From Afifellaceae bacterium (GTDB taxonomy: Bacteria > Pseudomonadota > Alphaproteobacteria > Rhizobiales > Afifellaceae), in the NCBI GenBank assembly GCA_028281235.1, contig JANQKG010000014.1:1-64000 (forward strand): a stretch of 64,000 nt of DNA. The letters run 5' to 3'. The position numbers were made by a program, and so were the translations under genes. Below the pieces are notes generated by a model. It worked only from the letters and a program-made list of their open reading frames with translations, made no database searches and had not been told where the DNA came from. Shown here piece after piece: positions 57,364-64,000 of this stretch (its first letter is position 1; each line of letters opens with the position of its first letter).

Positions 57364-59034
57364 TTGCGGCTTCGAGCACTCATCGCCGCACTCCTCCTTG
57401 TCCTAGCGCCGGCGGCGGCGCTGGCGCATCCGCACGTCTGGGTCGACTCAGCCTCCGAGGTGGTCTTCGACGACAAGGGGCGCATTATCGCCATTCGCCA
57501 TCATTGGCGTTTCGACGAGGCCTTCTCGATATTTGCCCTGCAAGGCCTCGATGCCGACCGGGACGGGTCCTATTCCACTGAGGAACTGGAACCTTTGGCC
57601 AGAGAGAATGTCGAATCGCTTTCCGATTTCGACTTCTTCACCTTCCTGTCTGTCGGCGACTATCAGGCCGGCTTTGCCGCACCGCGCGACTACTACCTTG
57701 AGCTCGACGGCGACCGGCTGATCCTCCACTTCACCCTGCCGCTGGCTCAGCCCTTCTTCTCCAGGAGCACCGTTCTTCTGCAAGTGTTCGACCCTGAATA
57801 TTATGTGGCGTTCTCGCTCCCCAACGACGAAGCCGTGCGACTGGTCGATGCGCCGTCGGCCTGCACGCTGACTGTCTACCCGGCGCAAGAACTGAGCGAC
57901 GAAGCCGCTGCCGCCCTTGCCACGATCGGTCCTGAGCAGCGCGAGCTGCCGGAGGACATGAAGGCACTCGCCGTCGGCATCGATAACAGCGCGGAGATCG
58001 CGTGTGGCGATGGCGCCGCTCCAGCGGCGTCGGCCGGCGAGGCGGCAACGGAGCTGGCGCAGGCTGGCGGCGAGAGCGGTGACCTGACTGCACTCCCGGC
58101 AGAGTCACCGGGTTCAGAACCGGCGGCCGCCCAGCCTTCACAATCTCAGCCCGCAGCACAGGGCGGCTTTTTGGCACGCATCAACGCCTGGCAGACAGCC
58201 TTCTACCGCGACCTGACCGCCGCGCTGAAAACGTTGAAGGATGGCGGCGCGTTTTGGTGGCTCGGCGGCATCTCGTTCCTCTACGGCATCGTTCACGCCG
58301 CCGGTCCCGGGCATGGCAAGGTGGTGATCTCGTCTTATCTCGTCGCCAACGAATCGCATGTCCGTCGCGGCGTTGCGATCGCCTTTATCGCCGCTTTTGC
58401 GCAGGCGGTCGTGGCGGTGGGCATCATCGGCACCATGGCGATCATCCTCAACGAGACCTCCATGGCGATCACCGATACGGCCAAAGCGTTTGAGGTGGGG
58501 AGCTTCGCTTTGGTCGCCGCACTCGGGCTTTATCTCCTTGCCCGCAAGGGACGCAGCGTGTGGGCGCTCGCCTCAGGCAACGGCCACGCCCATCACCACC
58601 ACCATCATCATCACGACCATAATGATCACGGCCACCATCATCATGGGCACCACGATGGACACGCCCACGGCGCTGCGGCCTGCTCGCACCATGTCGTGCC
58701 GACCGGCATCGGTTCCGGCTTGTCCGGTGCGGTGGCGGCAATCGTCTCGGTCGGCATCCGGCCCTGCTCCGGCGCGCTGGTCGTTCTGGTCTTCGCGCTG
58801 GCACAGGGCGTCTTCTGGGCCGGCATCGCGTCGACCTTTCTGATGGCGCTTGGCACCGCGATCACGGTTGCCGCCCTTGCCGCGCTCGCTGTCGGAGCCA
58901 AAGACGTTGCGCGCCGCCTGACCCGGGGTGATGGACAATCGTCGGCAGCGATCATGCTCGGGCTTGAGCTTCTCGCCGCACTGTTCATCACGGCGCTCGG
59001 CGTCGTCTTGCTGATGGGTGCGCTGACGACCTGA
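57364..59034 (+). CDS. DUF1007-NicO fusion, nickel/cobalt exporter
   Basis: A 556-residue two-part protein. A signal peptide (MRLRALIAALLLVLAPAAALA) precedes a periplasmic DUF1007 domain (HPHVWVDSASEVVFDD, HHWRFDEAFSIFALQGLD, VFDPEYYVAFSL). A Pro/Ala linker follows, then a NicO/RcnA-type permease of about six helices. GIVHAAGPGHGKVVISSYLV carries the H-x4-G-H-G-K metal motif, and VSVGIRPCSGALVVLVFALA is the second family motif. A cytoplasmic loop near residue 425-450 is almost pure histidine (about 17 His among 28 residues, mixed with Asp and Gly) and should bind Ni/Co. The start is TTG 57364, chosen for GGAAGGGGA upstream and the signal peptide. Confidence 0.88.
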   Translation: MRLRALIAALLLVLAPAAALAHPHVWVDSASEVVFDDKGRIIAIRHHWRFDEAFSIFALQGLDADRDGSYSTEELEPLARENVESLSDFDFFTFLSVGDYQAGFAAPRDYYLELDGDRLILHFTLPLAQPFFSRSTVLLQVFDPEYYVAFSLPNDEAVRLVDAPSACTLTVYPAQELSDEAAAALATIGPEQRELPEDMKALAVGIDNSAEIACGDGAAPAASAGEAATELAQAGGESGDLTALPAESPGSEPAAAQPSQSQPAAQGGFLARINAWQTAFYRDLTAALKTLKDGGAFWWLGGISFLYGIVHAAGPGHGKVVISSYLVANESHVRRGVAIAFIAAFAQAVVAVGIIGTMAIILNETSMAITDTAKAFEVGSFALVAALGLYLLARKGRSVWALASGNGHAHHHHHHHHDHNDHGHHHHGHHDGHAHGAAACSHHVVPTGIGSGLSGAVAAIVSVGIRPCSGALVVLVFALAQGVFWAGIASTFLMALGTAITVAALAALAVGAKDVARRLTRGDGQSSAAIMLGLELLAALFITALGVVLLMGALTT

Positions 59035-59194
59035 GAGACGCCTCGGCGAAGCTCGCTCCTGCTACCCGCATTTCGCTCACGCTCCATGCGGGCTACGAGA
59101 TCTCGTCACGTAGCCCGGATGAAGCGAAGCGCAATCCGGGGACATGATCGGCGGCCGATCTCCCTCATTGCGATGCGACGAAAAGCGAGACGCT
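59035..59194. repeat. Intergenic repeat pair
   Basis: Contains a reversed GCATTTCGC...GCGGGCTACG variant (about 59068-59098) and the repeat running from GTAGCCCGGATG to GCAATCCGGG (59110-59140), of the family at 23.8-24.1 and 47.4 kb. It lies between convergent stops. Confidence 0.75.
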
Positions 59195-59956
59195 CTACTC
59201 GGCCGCGTGCGGCATAGTTCGGCTGGCGTGGTCGCACGCCGCCTGCGCGAACGCGCGGAAGAGCATGCCCGAAGGCGGATCGCTCGCCGCCCAATATTCC
59301 GGATGCCATTGCACGCCATAGGCAAAGGCCTTGGCGTCGGCGACACGTACCGCCTCAATCGTACCATCGTCTGCCCGCGCCTCCGCCACGAGCCGGGGCG
59401 CGAGTTGATCGATGGCTTGGCGATGCGCTGAGTTGACACGAATGGTCCTGCTCCCAAGGACCTCCGCCAGCCGGCCGTCGGTGTCGAACGTCACGTCATG
59501 CGCCAATTGAAAGCGCTCGTCCGGCGGCAGATCGGGCGGGGCGCGATGATCGAAGCGGCCGGAGAGCTCCTGGACCTCCGCGACGAGCGTGCCGCCGAGC
59601 GCAACGTTCAGTTCCTGCACGCCGCGGCAGATGGCAAAAAGCGGAACGCCGAGATCGAGCGTCAGCCTGATCAGACGAAGCACCGTCTCGTCGCGCGCCG
59701 GGTCGTACGGCTCATGGATCTCGTTGGGCTGAACCCCGTAATGCGCAGGGTGGACGTTGGAGCGCGCGCCAGTGACGAGCACCCCGTCGACCCGCGCTAG
59801 AGCGGTCTCCAGTTCCAACTTTGATCCAAGACTTGGCAGAATCAACGGCACCGCGCCTGCCCATGTCAGAGCCGTGAGATAAGGCTCCAATGCGGCATGC
59901 CACAAAGTGCCGTCGATCTCGCGTATATCTGCTGTCACCAAGATAACGGGACCCAC
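59195..59956 (-). CDS. Class I glutamine amidotransferase-like hydrolase (PuuD family)
   Basis: A 253-residue gamma-glutamyl-gamma-aminobutyrate hydrolase-type protein. The nucleophile Cys is in PLFAICRGVQELNVALGG near residue 110; the triad His/Glu is in FAYGVQWHPEYW near residue 215; VNSAHRQAIDQLAP is conserved. PuuD enzymes hydrolyse gamma-glutamylated amines or GABA. The start is GTG 59956 (MGPVILVTADIRE) or TTG 59962; both follow AAGGTG. Divergent from the TRAP genes but no direct pathway link is visible. Confidence 0.88.
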   Translation of the reverse strand: MGPVILVTADIREIDGTLWHAALEPYLTALTWAGAVPLILPSLGSKLELETALARVDGVLVTGARSNVHPAHYGVQPNEIHEPYDPARDETVLRLIRLTLDLGVPLFAICRGVQELNVALGGTLVAEVQELSGRFDHRAPPDLPPDERFQLAHDVTFDTDGRLAEVLGSRTIRVNSAHRQAIDQLAPRLVAEARADDGTIEAVRVADAKAFAYGVQWHPEYWAASDPPSGMLFRAFAQAACDHASRTMPHAAE

Positions 59957-59992
59957 GTGCAAGACACCTTCTGGATTAGCGGCCGAATCTAA

Positions 59993-60011
59993 CGCTAAAC
60001 GGAGTTTAGCG
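59993..60011. promoter_or_regulatory. Palindromic operator candidate between divergent genes
   Basis: CGCTAAAC-GGA-GTTTAGCG, a perfect 8-bp inverted repeat 37 bases before the hydrolase start and 135 bases before the TRAP binding-protein gene. No T tract. It could bind a repressor serving either transcript. Confidence 0.5.
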
Positions 60012-60145
60012 CGGGCCAGGTGCCACGTCCCGTCAAGTCGCGTAAATGCCTAAAGATGCGGCAGTTCAGCCCATCGAATGGCCTAGACAGTATGACGACT
60101 GCGTGTCACGGTGCCGCAAACCAATACTGAGGGAGTGAAACCACA

Positions 60146-61228
60146 ATGGATCGTCGTTCGTTCATCAAGAAGGCCGGACTTGCGGGCGGAGCCGCCGCTG
60201 CTTCGACGCTCGCCACGCCGGCGCTTTCGCAAAGCCGCGAAACCTTGACCATGGTGACCACATGGCCGCGCGGGCTGGCCGGCGTGTGGGATTCCGTTGA
60301 GCGCTTCTCTGCTTCCGTTGCCGACATCACCGACGGCACGCTCACCATCGACGCCAAGGCGTCCGGCGAACTGGTCGGTGCGCTTGAGAGCTTTGATGCC
60401 GTCTCGTCCGGACAGGCGGACGTCTATCACGGCGCCGATTATTACTGGGTCGGTCAGCACCCCGCACTTGCCTTCTTCACGGCGGTGCCTTTCGGCATGA
60501 CCGCGCCGGAGATGATGGTTTGGTACTATGCCGGCGAAGGCATGAAGCTCCATCACGAAGTCGGCGAGATCTTCGGACTGCGCAGCTTCATCGCCGGCCA
60601 GACCGGCGCGCAAGGCGGCGGCTGGTTCCGCAAGGAGATGACCTCCGCAGAGGATTTCCAGGGCCTCAAGTTCCGCATGCCCGGCCTCGGCGGCCAGACC
60701 GTCTCCAAGCTCGGCGCGTCGGTGCAGACACTGCCGGCGAGCGAAATCTATCAGGCCCTGTCGAGCGGCGCGCTGGACGGCACGGAGTGGATCGGTCCGT
60801 GGTCGGATGAGAAGCTCGGCCTGCAAGAAGTCGCCAAGCACTACTACCCGGCCGGCTTCCATGAGCCGGGCGCGGCCTTGTCCGTCGCCGTGAACCTCGA
60901 CCGTTACAACGCGCTGTCGCGTCAGCACCAGCGCGCGATCGAAGTCGCGGCCGCCGATTCGCACCAAGCCAACTATGCGCTGTTCCTGTCCAACAATGGC
61001 CCGGCTTTGCAGCGCCTGCTGTCGTCCGGTATCCAGACGCACACGTTCTCCAACGAGATCTGGGATGCCTATGCCGCTGCGGCGCAGGAAGTGCTCGGCA
61101 GCTACATGGACGACGAGCTGTTCAAGAAGGTCAGCGACTCAGCCTTGACCTCCATGCGTGACACGTCGGGTTGGATGTCTCTGTCAGACAATGCCTACGT
61201 CGCGCAGCGCACCCGCGTCATGGGCTGA
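60146..61228 (+). CDS. TRAP transporter substrate-binding protein
   Basis: A 360-residue periplasmic binding protein of a TRAP transporter. A twin-arginine signal (DRRSFIKKAGLAGGAAAAST) suggests Tat export of a pre-folded form. The mature part shows LTMVTTWPRGLAGVWDSVERF, GQADVYHGADYYWVGQHPALAFF and FRMPGLGGQTVSKLGASVQTL, features of the TakP/DctP-type group binding 2-oxoacids or related acids. The ligand is not certain. First gene of a TRAP operon. Confidence 0.92.
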   Translation: MDRRSFIKKAGLAGGAAAASTLATPALSQSRETLTMVTTWPRGLAGVWDSVERFSASVADITDGTLTIDAKASGELVGALESFDAVSSGQADVYHGADYYWVGQHPALAFFTAVPFGMTAPEMMVWYYAGEGMKLHHEVGEIFGLRSFIAGQTGAQGGGWFRKEMTSAEDFQGLKFRMPGLGGQTVSKLGASVQTLPASEIYQALSSGALDGTEWIGPWSDEKLGLQEVAKHYYPAGFHEPGAALSVAVNLDRYNALSRQHQRAIEVAAADSHQANYALFLSNNGPALQRLLSSGIQTHTFSNEIWDAYAAAAQEVLGSYMDDELFKKVSDSALTSMRDTSGWMSLSDNAYVAQRTRVMG

Positions 61229-61253
61229 CCGGGGTTTAGACCCGTCGACTTAA

Positions 61254-61280
61254 AGGGCGCGGGCCTCAGGCTCGCGCCCT
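61254..61280 (+). promoter_or_regulatory. Stable hairpin between TRAP binding-protein and permease genes
   Basis: AGGGCGCG-GGCCTCAGGC-TCGCGCCCT: nested perfect stems in the gap of 87 bases. No T tract, so it probably limits read-through or protects the 3' end of the binding-protein mRNA, giving more binding protein than permease, a pattern known for such operons. Confidence 0.6.
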
Positions 61281-61315
61281 GACGGGCCCATCCGGGGCGG
61301 GGATTGGGGGCACTC

Positions 61316-62224
61316 ATGTGGGACGGGATCGTCTGGTTTGTCCGCAGCCTGGCGCTCGCCTTCTATAATCTCGCTTATGCGCTGACCCACCCCACATCCT
61401 GGCTGAACTGGTCCGATCCTGAAGCGCTCATGCGCTTCATTTATTATGGCGGCTCGATTGACTTCATCTTCGTCATCTTCGCCATTCTTCTGATCGTCAC
61501 GGCCGTCGGGATCTGGCGGAACAGTGTGCTGTGGGGCGTTGTCCGGACCCTGGAAGCTTTCGCAAACGCGACCGGCCGGCTCTTTGCCTGGGCCGGCCTC
61601 GTCATGGTCCTCCAGCAGACCATGGTCATCTTCCTGCAGGCGATCTTCCGCGTGTCGGAAATATCGCTGTCGCCGTTCGGGCTGGACCTGACGATGCCGC
61701 TCGGCTGGTGGGGCGACGGCCTGAAACTCTACAACGCGCTGATCGTCTGTCTGTGCTGCACCTATACCTTCGTGCAAGACGGGCATGTACGCGTCGACCT
61801 ATTCTACGCCGCTGCCAGCTACCGAACGAAGAAGATCATCGACATGTTCGGATCGCTATTCTTCGTGATGCCCATGGCGGTGCTGGTTTGGATCTTCGGC
61901 TGGTATTTCATGTGGCGTCACCTCATCACGCCGAAGGTCAACGCCACTGACACGCTCGAACGGTCGCTGATGAAGGCGCGCGCCATTCGCTGGAACGTTG
62001 AGACAATCGGCTTCAGCCCCAACGGGTTCAACGGATACTTCATCTTCAAGGTGCTCATCGTCGCGTTCGCCGGCATGATCTTCCTGCAGGCGGTGGCCTT
62101 CTTCTATCGGTCCTACTTGGAGCTGCGCGAGGGGCAGGACCGTCAAGGCCGCTACCTCGACAAGGACGTGTTGGAACCTCATACGGCCGATCCGGTGGCC
62201 GCCATGGCCCAAGAGAAGGGCTAG
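61316..62224 (+). CDS. TRAP transporter small permease subunit
   Basis: A 302-residue DctQ-type subunit, long for the family. Helices include IVWFVRSLALAFYNLAYAL, FIFVIFAILLIVTAVGIW, LFAWAGLVMVLQQTMVIFLQ, FGSLFFVMPMAVLVWIFGWY and VLIVAFAGMIFLQAVAFFY. Start ATG 61316 is preferred over a TTG four codons earlier because GGGGG lies six bases upstream. Ends four bases before the large subunit gene. Confidence 0.88.
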   Translation: MWDGIVWFVRSLALAFYNLAYALTHPTSWLNWSDPEALMRFIYYGGSIDFIFVIFAILLIVTAVGIWRNSVLWGVVRTLEAFANATGRLFAWAGLVMVLQQTMVIFLQAIFRVSEISLSPFGLDLTMPLGWWGDGLKLYNALIVCLCCTYTFVQDGHVRVDLFYAAASYRTKKIIDMFGSLFFVMPMAVLVWIFGWYFMWRHLITPKVNATDTLERSLMKARAIRWNVETIGFSPNGFNGYFIFKVLIVAFAGMIFLQAVAFFYRSYLELREGQDRQGRYLDKDVLEPHTADPVAAMAQEKG

Positions 62225-62227
62225 CGG

Positions 62228-64000
62228 ATGCCGTTTGGATTGGATGGCATCGAAGCCGCACTCCTGATCGTCTTCGTCTGCCTCTTCGGCGGCATCATGA
62301 CGGGCTTCCCCGTCGCTTTCGCCATCGGCGGCTCGGCCGTCATCTCCTTCATCATCATCGCCGCGCTCGATGCCGGCGGCTTCCTGCTCCATCAGGCGAT
62401 CGACACGCAATCAGCTGAATATGCAGCACTCGTCGCTCAGGGCGTCACGCGCGGGGCGATCAGTGTCTTCAGCTACCCCGATTTGCCGCGCATCACCGAG
62501 CCGCTCTTCGATGGCGGCTGGCAGACGGCGCTCAACCGCACGATCAGCTTCGTCGTCAACCGAATGAACGAGCGCGTGATCGCCGGCCAGTCGATCGACA
62601 CGCTTCTGGCGGTTCTGATGTTCGTGATGATGGGCATCACGCTGGAGCGCTCGCGCATCGCCAACGATCTTCTGACCACCATGGCGCGCGTCTTCGGGCC
62701 GCTTCCAGGCGGGCTGACGGTGTCGATCGTCGTAGTCGGCGCGTTCCTCGCCGCCTCCACCGGCATCGTCGGAGCGACGGTCGTCACGATGGGCCTGCTG
62801 GCGCTTCCCACAATGCTGCGCAACGGCTATTCGCCGGAGCTTTCCACCGGCGTTATCGCCGCCTCCGGGACGCTGGGACAGATCATACCGCCGTCGATCG
62901 TCATCGTGCTTCTGGGTACGCTCGCCGGCGACATCTACTCCACCGCGCAGGAGAACCGCGCTCAGCTCGTTGGATGCTCCGACGCGCTCACCTATCTCGG
63001 CGAGCCGGCCGTCGTGTCCGTCGGCACATTGTTCCAGGCCGCACTCCTTCCCGGGCTCATGCTGGCGGCGCTTTACGCCGCCTACGCCTTCGTCTTTGCG
63101 CTCTTCAATCCCGACAAGGCGCCGCCGGTGACCGGCGACACGACCTCCGCCGAGACCTCACGGCGCGACGCGCTGATCTGGTTCCTCATCGCCCCCGCCG
63201 CGATCCTCCTCGTCGCCTTCGCAGCAAGCAGCGCCGGCTTTGTCGGCGCCCAATCCGTGGTGGTGAGCACCACGGCGCAGGAGGCCCAGGCGCCTGACCT
63301 GCGCACCAATGTCTCACCGCAATGCGCCGAAGCGATGATCGAACTGCACGGCCAGGAGCGTTGGGACCGTGCGGTGGAGCAGGCAGAGGTCTTGGCCACC
63401 TCCGGCGTTTCCACAGAGCTGCGCGAGCTCTCCGCGGAAGAGATTGCCGCCGCCCGCGAGGCGAAGCTGGCGGACGCGGCGCCGGTCGGCAACGGCATCG
63501 CGGCGATGCTGGTGTTCTTCGCGCTGATCCTCGCGTTGGCGCGGGGCGTGGCGCCGCGCGACGATCCGCGCCCGCTTCTGGCCGGGGCTTTCGGCGTCGC
63601 CGCCGGGTTCGTGGTCGACGCCACGTTGATCGGGCCGACCGCCTCGCCCGGCACCACCTTTGCCCTGATGGCGATTCCGGTGGGGATTGCGACTTACGGG
63701 CTCCGCGCGGCGGCAGCGCGGCTGTCGCGCAGCGATCTCATCCGTGTCGTGTTTCCACCGATCGTGCTGATCGTGGCCGTGCTCGGGTCGATCCTCGGCG
63801 GCATCACCAACCCGACGCCGGCGGCAGCACTCGGGGCGGCCGGTGCCATCATGCTCGCCGCCTATCGTCGCCTCCAGGACGAGAAGCGCCCGGGCAGCAT
63901 CGTGATCTGGGCGAGCTTCGCGGTGGTGATCATGATCCTCGTCGGCGCGAACTTTGATCTTCGCGTCGATCGGGAGAGCGTGACTTTCGCCGACTGGATC
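62228..64000 (+). CDS. TRAP transporter large permease subunit (3' truncated by window)
   Basis: At least 591 residues, open at the window edge, so no stop is seen. MPFGLDGIEAALLIVFVCLF starts a DctM-type permease; FPVAFAIGGSAVISF, VLMFVMMGITLERSRIANDL, FGPLPGGLTVSIVVVGAFLAAS, IVGATVVTMGLLALP and TLGQIIPPSIVIVLLGTL are conserved. Typical DctM is about 425 residues; this one has a long insert after GDIYSTAQ, including a stretch of about 65 residues with two cysteines and acidic repeats (SAEEIAAAREAKLAD). It continues with a second permease-like part (LGSILGGITNPTPAAALGAAG). Large DctM forms exist in marine and rhizobial bacteria. Confidence 0.88.
   Translation, partial: MPFGLDGIEAALLIVFVCLFGGIMTGFPVAFAIGGSAVISFIIIAALDAGGFLLHQAIDTQSAEYAALVAQGVTRGAISVFSYPDLPRITEPLFDGGWQTALNRTISFVVNRMNERVIAGQSIDTLLAVLMFVMMGITLERSRIANDLLTTMARVFGPLPGGLTVSIVVVGAFLAASTGIVGATVVTMGLLALPTMLRNGYSPELSTGVIAASGTLGQIIPPSIVIVLLGTLAGDIYSTAQENRAQLVGCSDALTYLGEPAVVSVGTLFQAALLPGLMLAALYAAYAFVFALFNPDKAPPVTGDTTSAETSRRDALIWFLIAPAAILLVAFAASSAGFVGAQSVVVSTTAQEAQAPDLRTNVSPQCAEAMIELHGQERWDRAVEQAEVLATSGVSTELRELSAEEIAAAREAKLADAAPVGNGIAAMLVFFALILALARGVAPRDDPRPLLAGAFGVAAGFVVDATLIGPTASPGTTFALMAIPVGIATYGLRAAAARLSRSDLIRVVFPPIVLIVAVLGSILGGITNPTPAAALGAAGAIMLAAYRRLQDEKRPGSIVIWASFAVVIMILVGANFDLRVDRESVTFADWI

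Overview
This 64 kb, high-GC, gene-dense window looks like chromosomal DNA of an alphaproteobacterium, most likely from the order Hyphomicrobiales (Rhizobiales). Pointers to that group are the cpdR gene beside an N-formylglutamate amidohydrolase-like gene, the argH-lptM-lysA and etfB-etfA-3-hydroxybutyryl-CoA dehydrogenase orders, a TIGR02302/DUF4175 giant protein, a one-polypeptide indolepyruvate ferredoxin oxidoreductase, minCDE under a full CtrA box, a LexA box of the alphaproteobacterial type, and dispersed palindromes typical of rhizobial genomes. I found no rRNA, tRNA, CRISPR array, prophage or transposase gene. The sequence stops inside a TRAP transporter permease gene at the right edge.

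Layout. 0-4 kb: cell-cycle regulator cpdR, an N-formylglutamate amidohydrolase family gene, a lysophospholipase-like hydrolase, a small secreted protein, and hsp20 with a likely heat-shock promoter and ROSE-type RNA thermometer. 4.4-8.4 kb: threonine aldolase, then a bufferin-type (MNIO/RiPP copper-buffering) operon with two tandem DUF2282 precursor genes, the DUF692 modification enzyme, its DUF2063 partner and a DoxX membrane protein. 9.1-16.3 kb: gltB and gltD, the two glutamate synthase subunits, separated by a toxin-antitoxin island with two AbrB-type antitoxins and one PIN toxin. 16.5-23.8 kb: envelope and surface-sugar genes (SGNH hydrolase, acyltransferase, galE, galU, beta-barrel protein, kdsD). 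24-29 kb: NfeD/stomatin pair, an SDR and minCDE. 29-34 kb: hemH and the large iorAB-type enzyme. 34-41 kb: lipoprotein/DUF2125 pair, chaC, a small unknown gene with a LexA-type box, plsC, ftsEX, and a divergent zinc-ribbon/hpt/response-regulator operon preceded by a CtrA box. 41-52 kb: DUF4175 protein, lysA-lptM-argH, a TlpA-like thioredoxin, fatty-acid oxidation genes (hbd, etfA, etfB), rhomboid protease, PduO adenosyltransferase and a HIG1-like membrane protein. 52-59 kb: SDR, AEC transporter, gluQRS, creatininase/amidase pair and a DUF1007-NicO nickel/cobalt exporter. 59-64 kb: a class I glutamine-amidotransferase hydrolase and a three-gene TRAP transporter.

Two themes run across the window. 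First, cell-cycle control: cpdR, a second CpdR-like receiver, CtrA boxes before minCDE and before the hpt operon, and ftsEX lie within 41 kb. Second, non-coding palindromes: at least five families of short inverted-repeat elements sit between genes. Two of them (a GAGCCTGTTTGA-ended element and a TAGAGCCTTATCC palindrome) repeatedly begin exactly at, or provide, the stop codon of the neighbouring gene. Paired large hairpins also split etfB from etfA and sit between ftsE and the zinc-ribbon gene. Functional calls rest on motif and context recognition by eye; no database search was run.
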